Assembly: GCA_017466365.1 (NCBI GenBank)
Contig: JAFTUG010000008.1
Location: 31,511-95,510 of the forward strand
DNA: 64,000 nucleotides
Source: Clostridia bacterium
GTDB taxonomy: Bacteria > Bacillota > Clostridia > Oscillospirales > Acutalibacteraceae
Direction: 5' to 3'
Shown here: piece by piece, positions 25,295 to 33,861 of the stretch
Layout: each line of letters starts with the position of its first letter
Position numbering within the stretch: position 1 is the stretch's first letter
Made by a program: the position numbers and the translations under genes
The notes under the pieces: generated by a model
Told to the model about the DNA's origin: nothing
The model's input: the letters and a program-made list of their open reading frames with translations, nothing else
The model's database searches: none

Positions 25295-27184
25295 TTATCT
25301 GTTCATCAGCATTCTCATAAACAGTCCGCCCTGAACGGTTCTGTTGCGGAAGGAAACCCATCTGCCGCTTACAGTATCATACCAGTCTGACATCGGCACT
25401 CTTGACGGGCTTTCGTTATATGCTTTCCAAAGCGGAGCAATGAAGTCCGCAAAAACCTTATCGGAGGATGCCATTGAGGCTGTCCAAACAAGCCAGTCGG
25501 ATTTTGTGTAGTCCGCTCTGCTGTCAAGCGGCATGCCGTATTCGTTGAAATGCTTCATATTGTCGGCAATTTCCGCATCCATGAATTCCTGCGTGAAAAG
25601 TTCGCTTTTCCAAACCTTGTCCCATACCATGTTGTATTTCATTGAATATGTTGATGGCTGGTCAAAGGCGAGCTTTGTTGTGCCGTCGGGATTAACGGCG
25701 GTATTCTTCCAGATATCCGCCATTTTTTCTGCTTCGGAGCGGTAGAAAGCGGATTTTTCTCCTTCTCCGAGCATCTTCATAATCATCGACATGCCCTGCA
25801 AGCCCATGATTGCTTTAAGTGAAAGGTTGCAGTTGTGGGCAAGGTGTCCCGCAAAGTCATCGGTGCAAAGCTGATGTCCGGGGTCTGCACCGTGTTTTAT
25901 GAGATATCCGCACCAGTTTTCAAGCAGGTCGATATGCTCTTTTGCAAAATCTGCATTGCCCGTTGCAAGAGCAACATTTGTTTCCATAATCAGCATATTG
26001 CCGCATTCCTCAACGGGCATCTGCCATTTGAGAATATCTTTTTGATTATTGGCATAAACCTGACCGTTTAAAAGCGGATACTGCCCAACATCGTGCGGAG
26101 CAAAGTCAAATTCCCATGCATCGCTGCGTGCAAATTTGTAAACGGGGCGCATCATGCCTTTTATAAGCTCGGGGTTATAGATAAGGAACATCGGAATTGA
26201 CGGATAAGAAACATCAACCGTTGCCGCACAGCCGTTTGAGAAGCATTCCTTTGAGATAAAAAGTATTTCGCCGTTTTCATCAAGAACGAGCTTGTGAGCC
26301 GCAATAACCTGACGGTAAGCGAGCGACAGAAGCTCGGCGTATTTTTCGCCGCCTGCCTTGAAGGCATCGTTATAAAGCTTATCCGAAAATTCCTTGCAGC
26401 GGATTTTAAGCTCATCATATTCTTTTGCAGCTTCGGCTATCGCTTCGGTTATGCTCTTTCCGTCTTTGTTCCAGTATGAGCGCAGGTGCTTGCCGAAATA
26501 TTCGATGCTTTCGATATCGTCATAAGCAAAGTAATACATAAGAGGCTGATTTTCTTTGAGAGGTGCGGTGATGTTGATATGCGTGCTTCGTGAAATTTCT
26601 TTGTCAGAACTTACGGCATCTGCACTGTTGCAGGCAAGGTAAAAATATCCCCAGTCTATTCTGACATCATCGCCGCTTCTGTTAAGAGGCTTCTGAACGG
26701 AGTTGCCCATTTTCATGCATGCTAATCCGTTTAAATTCAGTTTTTCAGTAACAACAGGGCTGTCAATATCCTCATCAAGGCAAAGCTGCTCGCTTACGGT
26801 GATGCTGATTGATACATCATGCTCCTTGCCGTCCTTGGCTTCATAACCGATTTCGAGATAAGAAACGGGTCTTGTAAGAAGGTTTAAATCATCGGGAAGG
26901 AGAGGAGTGAGGAACTTCGTTTTAAACGTAATTTTATCATTTTCAAAAACCGCCGTGGTTGAAAGTGCGTCAATGTCAAGCGATACCTGACGGATTTTGT
27001 GTATGTCTTTGTGATAGCCGAGGAAAAGAAATTTCTCGCCGTCTATGTTAACCGTGCCGATTATTGAATTTTCCTTGCCCGTCCAATGCTCGGTGGCTGA
27101 AACGTTCAATGCACAATCCGATGACCATACCGAAAAATAAGGGTCAACGGTTATGAGAGGAACGGCAGGTGCTCTTAATTTCAT
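25295..27184 (-). CDS. DUF4965/DUF5127 glutaminase A-like protein
   Basis: The 629-residue protein opens with RAPAVPLITVDPYFSVWSS, a signature of the DUF5127/DUF4965 family that includes fungal glutaminase A. A beta-sandwich half is followed by an (alpha/alpha)6-type half (~270-629) with AYRQVIAAHKLVLDENG, FSNGCAATVDVSYPSIPMF, and KYNMVWDKVW. In gut bacteria such proteins are often glycosidase-like and of unknown substrate. No signal peptide is seen, so it is probably cytoplasmic. ATG 27184 is preceded by AAAGGA at good spacing; ATG 27193 is too close. The secreted GH98-like gene lies just upstream in the same direction. Confidence 0.75.
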   Translation of the reverse strand: MKLRAPAVPLITVDPYFSVWSSDCALNVSATEHWTGKENSIIGTVNIDGEKFLFLGYHKDIHKIRQVSLDIDALSTTAVFENDKITFKTKFLTPLLPDDLNLLTRPVSYLEIGYEAKDGKEHDVSISITVSEQLCLDEDIDSPVVTEKLNLNGLACMKMGNSVQKPLNRSGDDVRIDWGYFYLACNSADAVSSDKEISRSTHINITAPLKENQPLMYYFAYDDIESIEYFGKHLRSYWNKDGKSITEAIAEAAKEYDELKIRCKEFSDKLYNDAFKAGGEKYAELLSLAYRQVIAAHKLVLDENGEILFISKECFSNGCAATVDVSYPSIPMFLIYNPELIKGMMRPVYKFARSDAWEFDFAPHDVGQYPLLNGQVYANNQKDILKWQMPVEECGNMLIMETNVALATGNADFAKEHIDLLENWCGYLIKHGADPGHQLCTDDFAGHLAHNCNLSLKAIMGLQGMSMIMKMLGEGEKSAFYRSEAEKMADIWKNTAVNPDGTTKLAFDQPSTYSMKYNMVWDKVWKSELFTQEFMDAEIADNMKHFNEYGMPLDSRADYTKSDWLVWTASMASSDKVFADFIAPLWKAYNESPSRVPMSDWYDTVSGRWVSFRNRTVQGGLFMRMLMNR

Positions 27185-27216
27185 TGTTATCATCCTTTCG
27201 TTTGATGCTTTTAAAT

Positions 27217-29166
27217 TTATTCAACAGTTATCCTTACTTCACCGTTTGATATAACGGTCAGCTTGAGTGTTTGCGTTTTCGCATCCCATTCGGCTTTGCC
27301 TTTTGCGCCGTTTGAGCCTGTACCTATAAGAGTTGACGGCTGTGATTCGAATCCCGAAATCTCAATAACCGAAGTTCTGAAATCTCTCGGATTATTCATT
27401 TTTCCGCCGTTGGCATAATCAATCATAAAGGTGTTTTCATCCTCAAGCCCTGCGCATACCGCATCTGCATCAAGGCGGAGATTGCATAAATCAATCTCGA
27501 GCTTTTCTTCGGATTCTTTTATGACTGCATATGTGTGTGCGGCAAAAGAAGTGTTGATTTCAAGATTGCTTTCAGGCAGGGTGTAGTTTACAGTTTGTTC
27601 GCTGTTGATTGTTTTGTTTTCGTTGCTGTTGAAGATATAAATATAATCGTTTATATCAAACAGCACGCCGTCGCCCGAATATGTTTCTTCATAATATTTA
27701 TTAAAGAAACGCTCTTTTATCGGATTTATGAAAAGCAGATTTGTGAAATATGTGAAGTCGTTGAGAATAAAACTCTCGGGCAAAACCTCCTCGGGATTTG
27801 AATAAATCGGAAGAATGGGAATGATGTAATATCTTCCCGTTGAAGGCACCCAATCCTTTGTGCAGTCAAAATAGGGAGTAATATCTATCTTTTCTTCAAT
27901 AAAGGAAAAAGAATCGCAATAAAGACCCTGAAGCAGGTGCGCATCGTTGCCGCTTAACGGATATGAATAAGGAATGGTCATTTTATACGCAACTTTGATT
28001 TTGTCTTTAACCTGTTCTTTATCGGGTACCGCACCGTTAAGAATCATCTGATAAAACGGATAAAGCACATCATAGAACGTCGGAGTAAAAACAACTTCGC
28101 CGTTAATGAAATGATAAAGTCCGCCTCGGCTGAAGGTGCCTTCAATCGCATAAACAGTTGCGCCTCCCACCAGATCGGCAATCATATCGATGCCGTAAAG
28201 TGCAGGAGGATATTTGGCTGTTGTGATGGGATTGGGTTCATTCGGTGCAACACCGATATTATCATATTCAATAAATCCTTCTTCGTACCAGAGGAAGTTT
28301 TCAAGATTAACGCCCCAGTTTCCGCAAACATCATCAAGCCAGCAGCCGAGTATGTTTGCCTGACTTGCGAAATGCCTGCCGTGACCGTTGTGTTTATCCA
28401 TTATAACAATGTTTTCTGTGTTGCTTTTAAGAAGGTCATAAAGCTCTCTGTCTTTGAGAATATGGTTAACATAATTAAGCTTTTTCCAGTAGATATATTC
28501 CATATCCTGCCAGATGAAAAGTCCTCCGTTTTCAGTGCAGGCTTTTATGCAGGATTTCATTCTTGCAAGAATATTGTTGTTAACGCCGTTATCCTCGGTG
28601 ACCTCGTCATAAGCAAGCTTTTCGTTGGTAACACCGTTTGTTGAAAGCTCAACCTGAACAAAGCCTATGAGCGACTTGTGCTCTTTAAATACGGCGGAAA
28701 GCTCTTCCTGCGTGAAAGGATCACGGGTTTTGTTGGTGCAGAAGCACTCTGACTGGCAAACGATAGGTACGTTTGCAGCATCGGTAAAGGTTAAAAGCTC
28801 ATCCCAGAATTCAAGCTGTCTTGCAGGGGTCATATCCGTTGTGCCTTCATCGATATAAATAACCGCAAAATTTCTGACATCCTCGGGCAGTGCATAGTAG
28901 GTTTTTATTGCATAGCTCGCAAAAGCTTCGCCAGTCTGCGGGCCGCCCCAAACAGGGCAGTTCCTTATCATAAAAAGAGGGTTTTTTTCGTCAACATACA
29001 TACGCAGACCGTCAACCTGCTTACGGGTTCTGATTTCGGTTGTCTGCATTGTTTTTTCGGGCAAAGTCACAAAATCCCCGTCAGATGAAGTGTCCTGTGC
29101 GGAAACCTCGAACGGAATCATAATGAGCATTGATAAAATCAATAAAATACTTACAATCTTTTTCAT
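27217..29166 (-). CDS. Secreted protein, possible glycoside hydrolase family 98
   Basis: The 649-residue product has a signal peptide (MKKIVSILLILSMLIMIPFE, cleavage near SAQ-DT). The N-terminal half resembles a GH98-type barrel: DEKNPLFMIRN, ALPEDVRNFAVIYIDEGT, ANVPIVCQSECF, LIGFVQVELS and IWQDMEYIYWKKLN. The second half has a beta-rich region and a C-terminal sandwich (DYANGGKMNNPRDFRTSVIE). GH98 enzymes release blood-group oligosaccharides from mucins. The assignment is by eye and tentative. ATG 29166 follows AAGGAG; a longer ORF runs into the tRNA region and is not real. It lies 32 bp upstream of the DUF4965 gene, probably in one operon. Confidence 0.5.
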   Translation of the reverse strand: MKKIVSILLILSMLIMIPFEVSAQDTSSDGDFVTLPEKTMQTTEIRTRKQVDGLRMYVDEKNPLFMIRNCPVWGGPQTGEAFASYAIKTYYALPEDVRNFAVIYIDEGTTDMTPARQLEFWDELLTFTDAANVPIVCQSECFCTNKTRDPFTQEELSAVFKEHKSLIGFVQVELSTNGVTNEKLAYDEVTEDNGVNNNILARMKSCIKACTENGGLFIWQDMEYIYWKKLNYVNHILKDRELYDLLKSNTENIVIMDKHNGHGRHFASQANILGCWLDDVCGNWGVNLENFLWYEEGFIEYDNIGVAPNEPNPITTAKYPPALYGIDMIADLVGGATVYAIEGTFSRGGLYHFINGEVVFTPTFYDVLYPFYQMILNGAVPDKEQVKDKIKVAYKMTIPYSYPLSGNDAHLLQGLYCDSFSFIEEKIDITPYFDCTKDWVPSTGRYYIIPILPIYSNPEEVLPESFILNDFTYFTNLLFINPIKERFFNKYYEETYSGDGVLFDINDYIYIFNSNENKTINSEQTVNYTLPESNLEINTSFAAHTYAVIKESEEKLEIDLCNLRLDADAVCAGLEDENTFMIDYANGGKMNNPRDFRTSVIEISGFESQPSTLIGTGSNGAKGKAEWDAKTQTLKLTVISNGEVRITVE

Positions 29167-29224
29167 TTTAAACTCCTTGCCGTTTTTTTCGATTATAACA
29201 CATGCATGAAGAAAAATCCACAAA

Positions 29225-29345
29225 TTCTGATGCGTCAGCATCAGGTTCTTATATCCATTCATAAAAGAAAAAAGCTCCGATAAAAATCGAAGCTTGTGGC
29301 ACCCCCTGCGGGAATCGAACCCACAACTGACCCTTAGGAGGGGCC
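29225..29345. repeat. Copy 1 of a ~121-bp tandem duplication (tRNA-Arg 3' part plus downstream)
   Basis: This stretch is nearly identical to 29379-29500; the copies differ mainly by a base change and one extra A near the terminator. It holds a small hairpin (CTGATGC/GCATCAG), a terminator and the 3' 49 bases of tRNA-Arg. Confidence 0.9.
29297..29345 (-). pseudogene. Truncated tRNA-Arg (3' part, from anticodon stem to CCA)
   Basis: The last 49 bases of the tRNA-Arg at 29452-29526 are repeated here, with T-arm and encoded CCA intact, but the sequence diverges at the anticodon stem into AATGTATATTG. The acceptor 5' strand and D-arm are missing, so it cannot fold as a tRNA. Confidence 0.9.
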
Positions 29346-29378
29346 AATGTATATTGTGAGCGATAGCGAACAACAAGG

Positions 29379-29500
29379 TTCTGATGCGTCAGCATCAGGT
29401 TCTTATATCCATTCATAAAAGAAAAAAGCTCCGATAAAAAACCGAAGCTTGTGGCACCCCCTGCGGGAATCGAACCCACAACTGACCCTTAGGAGGGGCC
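29379..29500. repeat. Copy 2 of the ~121-bp duplication
   Basis: This copy is continuous with the intact tRNA-Arg gene. Only 33 bp separate it from copy 1. Confidence 0.9.
29421..29450 (-). terminator. Terminator of tRNA-Arg
   Basis: On the minus strand an 8-bp stem (AAGCTTCG with CGGAGCTT, one G-U) is followed by TTTTTTCTTTT, directly after the tRNA 3' end. The same structure is present in copy 1 at 29267-29295. Confidence 0.8.
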
Positions 29501-29526
29501 TGTTATATCCATTTAACTAAGGAGGC
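29452..29526 (-). tRNA. tRNA-Arg(CCT)
   Basis: The minus strand folds as a tRNA. The acceptor GCCTCCT pairs with AGGGGGT (one G-U end pair). A D-arm follows, the anticodon loop is CTCCTAA (anticodon CCT, reads AGG), the T-arm is GTGGG-TTCGATT-CCCGC, the discriminator is G, and CCA is encoded. Total length is 75 nt. A consensus promoter lies upstream and a terminator immediately downstream. Confidence 0.95.
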
Positions 29527-29564
29527 GAATATTAAATTAAGCATCTGCGTAGTTCAACTTAATT

Positions 29565-29593
29565 ATTCTATCAAAAACCTATTGTAAAGTCAA
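29565..29593 (-). promoter_or_regulatory. Promoter of tRNA-Arg
   Basis: On the minus strand TTGACT (29593-29588) and TAGAAT (29570-29565) are spaced by 17 bp, about 38 bp before the tRNA. Confidence 0.75.
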
Positions 29594-29658
29594 GCTGAAA
29601 AATAATCGCCAATCCTTTGCATATTCGGCATTTTGCCGATAAATAACACTTGAAATAT

Positions 29659-29685
29659 TTGACATAATAATATAAAATATATAAT
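29659..29685 (+). promoter_or_regulatory. Possible promoter of the pgk-tpiA-gpmI cluster
   Basis: TTGACA (29659-29664) and TATAAT (29680-29685) match consensus but are only 15 bp apart. It lies just upstream of the palindromic element, which would then be transcribed in the leader of pgk. Confidence 0.4.
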
Positions 29686-29707
29686 TGGTAAAGTATGCGA
29701 CTGCAAA

Positions 29708-29869
29708 AGTAACCACTGATTAAATCGAGTCGCAATTCTCAACGGCTATTTTTCCGTCATAAACGCCAAAAATACTCGTTAATACACAAAGTATTGCCTG
29801 CGTTTTTTGACGTTTCTGACAATAAACTATCTCGCCGATAATCACAACCCGATTTAATCAGTGGTTACT
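29708..29869. repeat. 162-bp palindromic element with 20-bp perfect terminal inverted repeats
   Basis: The ends AGTAACCACTGATTAAATCG (29708-29727) and its exact complement (29850-29869) bracket an interior that is itself partly self-complementary (CGTCA..AAACGC with GCGTTT..TGACG; AATACT with AGTATT). No ORF is present. CAA occurs on both flanks (29704-29706 and 29870-29872), a weak hint of a target duplication. It looks like a MITE-type non-autonomous element inserted upstream of pgk. Confidence 0.7.
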
Positions 29870-29902
29870 CAATATTAAAAATTCTGAAAGGATTGACAAA
29901 AA

Positions 29903-31114
29903 ATGAGCTTACTTAACAAAAAAACAGTTGACGACATTAATGCAAAGGGTAAGAAGGTGCTTGTTCGCTGTGACTTCAATGTGCCTCTCAAGGAAGGCGT
30001 TATCACAGACGAAAACAGAATCAATGCAGCTCTTCCCACAATTCAGAAGCTTATAAATGACGGCGCAAAGGTTATCCTTTGCTCCCACCTCGGCAAGCCC
30101 AAGAACGGTCCCGAAGCAAAGTTCTCACTTGCTCCCGTAGCAAAGAGACTCAGCGAAAAGCTCGGCAAGGAAGTTGTTTTTGCTGCTGATGACACAGTTG
30201 TCGGCGAAAATGCAAAGGCAGCAGTTGCAGCTATGAACGACGGCGACGTAGTTCTTCTTGAAAACACACGTTTCCGTGCAGAAGAAACAAAGAACGGAGA
30301 AGCTTTCTCAAAGGACCTTGCAAGCCTCTGCGAAATGTACGTTAACGATGCATTCGGCGCAGCACACAGAGCACACTGCTCAACAGTCGGCGTAACAGCT
30401 TATGTTGAAGAAGCAGCAGTAGGTTACCTCATGGGTAAAGAACTCAAGTATCTCGGCAACGCTGTTGAAGATCCCGAAAGACCCTTCGTAACAATCCTCG
30501 GCGGTGCAAAGGTTGCAGATAAGCTCAATGTTATCGAAAACCTCCTCAACAAGGCTGACACACTTATTATCGGCGGCGGTATGGCTTACACTTTCCTTGC
30601 AGCACAGGGCTACGGCGTAGGCAACTCACTTCTCGATGAATCAAAGATTGATTACTGCAAGGATATGCTTGCAAAGGCAGAAGCAAAGGGCGTTAAGATT
30701 CTTCTTCCTGTTGACGTTGTAACTGCAGCAGGCTTCCCCAACCCCATTGATGCTCCCATCGAAACAGCAGTTTATGCAGCAGATGCAATTCCCGCTGATG
30801 TTGAAGGTCTTGATATCGGACCTAAGACTGCAGAACTCTATGCAGATGCAGTTAAGAGCGCAAAGACCGTTGTATGGAACGGACCCATGGGCGTTTTCGA
30901 GAACCCCACTCTCGCAGCAGGTACAATTTCCGTTGCAAAGGCACTTGCTGAAACAGACGCTGTTACAATTATCGGCGGCGGCGACTCTGCAGCAGCTGTT
31001 AACACACTCGGCTTCGGCGACAAGATGACTCACATCTCAACAGGCGGCGGCGCATCACTCGAATTCCTCGAGGGTAAGGCTCTTCCCGGCATCGAAGCAG
31101 TAAATGATAAGTAA
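29903..31114 (+). CDS. pgk: Phosphoglycerate kinase
   Basis: The 403-residue glycolytic enzyme makes ATP from 1,3-bisphosphoglycerate in the cytoplasm. The family signature [15 protein letters not shown] is at residues ~18-32. [10 protein letters not shown], the hinge region, WNGPMGVFE and the nucleotide loop [11 protein letters not shown] follow, and the protein ends with [14 protein letters not shown]. Length is normal. It starts the pgk-tpiA-gpmI cluster; gapA, often the first gene of this cluster, is absent here. An AAAGGA site precedes ATG 29903. Confidence 0.97.
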   Translation: MSLLNKKTVDDINAKGKKVLVRCDFNVPLKEGVITDENRINAALPTIQKLINDGAKVILCSHLGKPKNGPEAKFSLAPVAKRLSEKLGKEVVFAADDTVVGENAKAAVAAMNDGDVVLLENTRFRAEETKNGEAFSKDLASLCEMYVNDAFGAAHRAHCSTVGVTAYVEEAAVGYLMGKELKYLGNAVEDPERPFVTILGGAKVADKLNVIENLLNKADTLIIGGGMAYTFLAAQGYGVGNSLLDESKIDYCKDMLAKAEAKGVKILLPVDVVTAAGFPNPIDAPIETAVYAADAIPADVEGLDIGPKTAELYADAVKSAKTVVWNGPMGVFENPTLAAGTISVAKALAETDAVTIIGGGDSAAAVNTLGFGDKMTHISTGGGASLEFLEGKALPGIEAVNDK

Positions 31115-31253
31115 TTTTGGCGAAATTTTCTTTTATCCCTCGGTCGCGTATCTATATACGCTTCCCTCAGTGCGAAAAACAAATTTCATCCCAAATTCCA
31201 TTATTATTTGATAATAATAAAATGATTTATAATATCGAAAGGACGTAAAATCC

Positions 31254-32021
31254 ATGGATAAATCACTCCGCAGACCTGTTATCGCAGGCAACTGGAAAAT
31301 GAACAACAATCCCGAGCAGACAAAGGCTCTCATCGAAGCTATGAAGCCCCTCGTTGCAGACGCAGATTGCGACGTTGTTATCTGTGCTCCCTATATTGAC
31401 CTTTATGCAGCTATGGAAGCAGCAGCAGGTTCAAACATCAAAATCGGTGCTGAAAACTGCCACTGGGCAGAAAAAGGTGCATTCACAGGCGAAGTTTCCG
31501 CTGAAATGCTCAAGGCAGCAGGTGTTCCCTATGTTATCATCGGTCACTCCGAAAGAAGACAGTATTTCGGTGAAACAGATGAAACCGTTCGTGACCGTGT
31601 AAGAGCTGCTCTCAACGCAGGTCTTAAGGTTATCCTTTGCGTTGGCGAAGTTCTCAAGGAAAGAGAACTCGGCATCACAGCAGAAGTTGTAAGAATGCAG
31701 ACAAAGGTTGCACTTTCAGGTGTTTCCGAAGCTGAACTTGCTAATATCATCATCGCTTATGAACCCGTTTGGGCTATCGGTACAGGTCTCACAGCTACTC
31801 CCGAGCAGGCAAACGAAGTTTGCGCTGTTATCCGTGCTCTTATCGCAGAGCTTTACACAAAGGATGCAGCTGATAAGTTTGTTATCCAGTACGGCGGTTC
31901 AATGAATGACGCAAACGCAGCAGAGCTTCTTGCTCAGTATGATGTTGACGGCGGTCTTATCGGCGGTGCTTCACTCGTTGCAGAAAAGTTTGCAGCAATC
32001 GTTGCAGCAGCTTCAAAATAA
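31254..32021 (+). CDS. tpiA: Triosephosphate isomerase
   Basis: The 255-residue TIM barrel interconverts dihydroxyacetone phosphate and glyceraldehyde 3-phosphate. AGNWKMNN carries the catalytic lysine, IIGHSERRQYF the catalytic histidine, and YEPVWAIGTG the catalytic glutamate in the family signature; the phosphate loop YGGSMNDANA follows. It lies 139 bp after pgk; that gap holds no gene. AAAGGA precedes the start. Confidence 0.97.
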   Translation: MDKSLRRPVIAGNWKMNNNPEQTKALIEAMKPLVADADCDVVICAPYIDLYAAMEAAAGSNIKIGAENCHWAEKGAFTGEVSAEMLKAAGVPYVIIGHSERRQYFGETDETVRDRVRAALNAGLKVILCVGEVLKERELGITAEVVRMQTKVALSGVSEAELANIIIAYEPVWAIGTGLTATPEQANEVCAVIRALIAELYTKDAADKFVIQYGGSMNDANAAELLAQYDVDGGLIGGASLVAEKFAAIVAAASK

Positions 32022-32080
32022 TTTAAGTTTTCAGGGGGTCGGAAACCACCGACCCCTGTATTTTTGAAAGGATGTTTGTT

Positions 32081-33595
32081 ATGAGCAAAAAACCCGTACT
32101 TCTTTGCATAATGGACGGTTTCGGAAGAAATGACAGCGATTACGGCAATGCAATTGCAGCTGCAAAGACACCTAACCTTGATAAGATAATGGCTGAAAAT
32201 CCCATGACATATATCGGCGCTTCGGGTATGGATGTCGGTCTCCCCGACGGTCAGATGGGTAACAGCGAGGTTGGTCACACCAATATCGGCGCAGGCAGAG
32301 TTGTTTATCAGGAGCTTACAAGAATAACAAAGTCAATCAACGACGGTGATTTCTTTGAAAACGAAGCTCTTCTCGGTGCAATCGAAAACTGCAAGAAGAA
32401 TAACTCCGCTCTTCACCTTATGGGTCTTCTCTCCGACGGCGGCGTACACAGCCACAATACCCACCTTTACGGACTTCTTGAGCTTGCAAAACGAAACGGT
32501 CTTGAAAAGGTATTTATACATTGTCTCATGGACGGACGTGATGTTTCTCCCACATCAGGTAAGGATTTCCTTGCAGAGCTTTATAAAAAGTGTGCTGAAA
32601 TCGGTGTTGGTGAAATCGCTACCGTTGAAGGCAGATATTATGCAATGGACAGAGAAAGAAAGTTTGACAGAGTTGAAAAGACTTATGTTGCAATGACAAA
32701 GCTTGAAGGTCCTAAATTCAACTGTGCTTGCGAAATGGCTGAAAAGTCATATGCAGACGGAATTACCGATGAATTTATTGTTCCTTGCGTAAGCGAAAAG
32801 GCTGAAGCGGTAAAAGACGGCGACAGCGTTATTTTCTTTAACTTCCGTCCCGACAGAGCCAGAGAAATCACAAGAGCTTTTGTTGACCCTGCATTTGACG
32901 GCTTTAACAGAGATAAGAAGCTTGATCTTTTCTATGTTTGTATGACCCAGTATGAGGCGGAAATGCCCAATGTTGAGGTTGCTTATAAGCCCCAGAGAAT
33001 TGATATGCCCATCGGCGAAGTTTTCAGCAAGCAGGGCATGAAGCAGCTCCGTATTGCCGAATTTACAAAGTATGCACATGTTACTTTCTTCCTCAACGGC
33101 GGTGAAGAAACCGTTTATGAGGGTGAGGACAGAATTCTTATTGATTCTCCCAATGTAGCAACCTATGATATGCAGCCTGAAATGAGTGCATATATCGTTA
33201 CAGATACGCTTCTTGAGAAAATTGAAGCTGATATGTACGATGCAATTGTTCTCAACTATGCAAACTGCGATATGGTCGGTCATACAGGCGTGTTTGAAGC
33301 TGCTGTTGCTGCAGTTGAAGCTGTTGATACCTGCGTTGGCAAAATCTGCGATGCAGTTGCTGCAAAGGGCGGCGTAATGCTTATCACCGCTGACCACGGT
33401 AACGCAGATAAGATGTATGAACCCGACGGTTCACCCTTCACTGCTCACACAACAAATCCCGTTCCTTTCGTTGTAGTAGGTCACGACTGCGAGCTTAAGG
33501 AAGGCGGAAAGCTTTGCGATATCGCTCCCACAATGCTCGATATCATGGGCCTTGAACAGCCTGCACAGATGACGGGCGAATCCCTCATTAAATGA
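32081..33595 (+). CDS. gpmI: 2,3-bisphosphoglycerate-independent phosphoglycerate mutase
   Basis: The 504-residue alkaline-phosphatase-superfamily enzyme converts 3- to 2-phosphoglycerate using two Mn ions. CIMDGFGRN holds the first metal aspartate, GQMGNSEVGHTNIGAGR the phosphorylated serine, and CLMDGRDVSP, FFNFRPDRAREI and ITADHGNADKM the other active-site blocks. ATG 32081 is supported by AAAGGATG; ATG 32072 is too close to it. It is the third gene of the glycolytic cluster, 59 bp after tpiA. The SCIFF promoter begins right at its stop codon. Confidence 0.97.
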   Translation: MSKKPVLLCIMDGFGRNDSDYGNAIAAAKTPNLDKIMAENPMTYIGASGMDVGLPDGQMGNSEVGHTNIGAGRVVYQELTRITKSINDGDFFENEALLGAIENCKKNNSALHLMGLLSDGGVHSHNTHLYGLLELAKRNGLEKVFIHCLMDGRDVSPTSGKDFLAELYKKCAEIGVGEIATVEGRYYAMDRERKFDRVEKTYVAMTKLEGPKFNCACEMAEKSYADGITDEFIVPCVSEKAEAVKDGDSVIFFNFRPDRAREITRAFVDPAFDGFNRDKKLDLFYVCMTQYEAEMPNVEVAYKPQRIDMPIGEVFSKQGMKQLRIAEFTKYAHVTFFLNGGEETVYEGEDRILIDSPNVATYDMQPEMSAYIVTDTLLEKIEADMYDAIVLNYANCDMVGHTGVFEAAVAAVEAVDTCVGKICDAVAAKGGVMLITADHGNADKMYEPDGSPFTAHTTNPVPFVVVGHDCELKEGGKLCDIAPTMLDIMGLEQPAQMTGESLIK

Positions 33596-33624
33596 TTGAC
33601 TTATTGATTATTGCGTGATATAAT
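33596..33624 (+). promoter_or_regulatory. Promoter of the SCIFF peptide gene
   Basis: TTGACT (33596-33601) and TATAAT (33619-33624) are spaced by 17 bp, 28 bp before the SCIFF start codon and immediately after gpmI. Confidence 0.8.
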
Positions 33625-33652
33625 AATAAAAAATAAATCGGAGGATACAGTT

Positions 33653-33793
33653 ATGAAGATTAAGACTCTTGAAACAAAGAATCTTTGCGAAAGCGCTAAA
33701 AAAGGCGGCTGCGGCGAATGCCAGACTTCCTGCCAGTCAGCATGCAAGACAAGCTGCGGTGTTGCTAATCAGCAGTGCGAAAGCAAGAAATAA
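33653..33793 (+). CDS. scfA: SCIFF ranthipeptide precursor (six cysteines in forty-five residues)
   Basis: The 46-residue precursor matches the SCIFF family, nearly universal in Clostridia. The leader MKIKTLETKNL is followed by the core CxxCxxxCxxxCxxxCx6C (C20, C23, C27, C31, C35, C42) with the invariant TSCQSACKTSC. A seventh cysteine, C12, lies in the leader-core junction. The maturase just downstream forms thioether bridges from cysteines to neighbouring residues. ATG 33653 follows GGAGG and a consensus promoter; an upstream extension to 33611 has no support. The biological role of mature SCIFF peptides is not settled. Confidence 0.95.
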   Translation: MKIKTLETKNLCESAKKGGCGECQTSCQSACKTSCGVANQQCESKK

Positions 33794-33804
33794 GAATTAA
33801 TAAA

Positions 33805-33828
33805 ATGCCGCCGCATGGCGGCATTTTT
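33805..33828 (+). terminator. Hairpin terminator between SCIFF and its maturase
   Basis: ATGCCGCC and GGCGGCAT flank GCAT and are followed by TTTTT. It would let the peptide mRNA outnumber the maturase mRNA. Confidence 0.85.
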
Positions 33829-33861
33829 AATGAAATTATCCATCATTTAACAGGTGATACT

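Noticed and set aside
29249-29479. ORFs running through the tRNA-Arg duplication, including an N-terminal extension of the GH98-like gene
   Set aside because: They cross a tRNA and two terminators; the signal peptide start at 29166 with AAGGAG is far better.
29225-29526. Prophage or integrative element at tRNA-Arg
   Set aside because: Only 33 bp lie between the copies and no integrase, phage or conjugation gene is present in the window.
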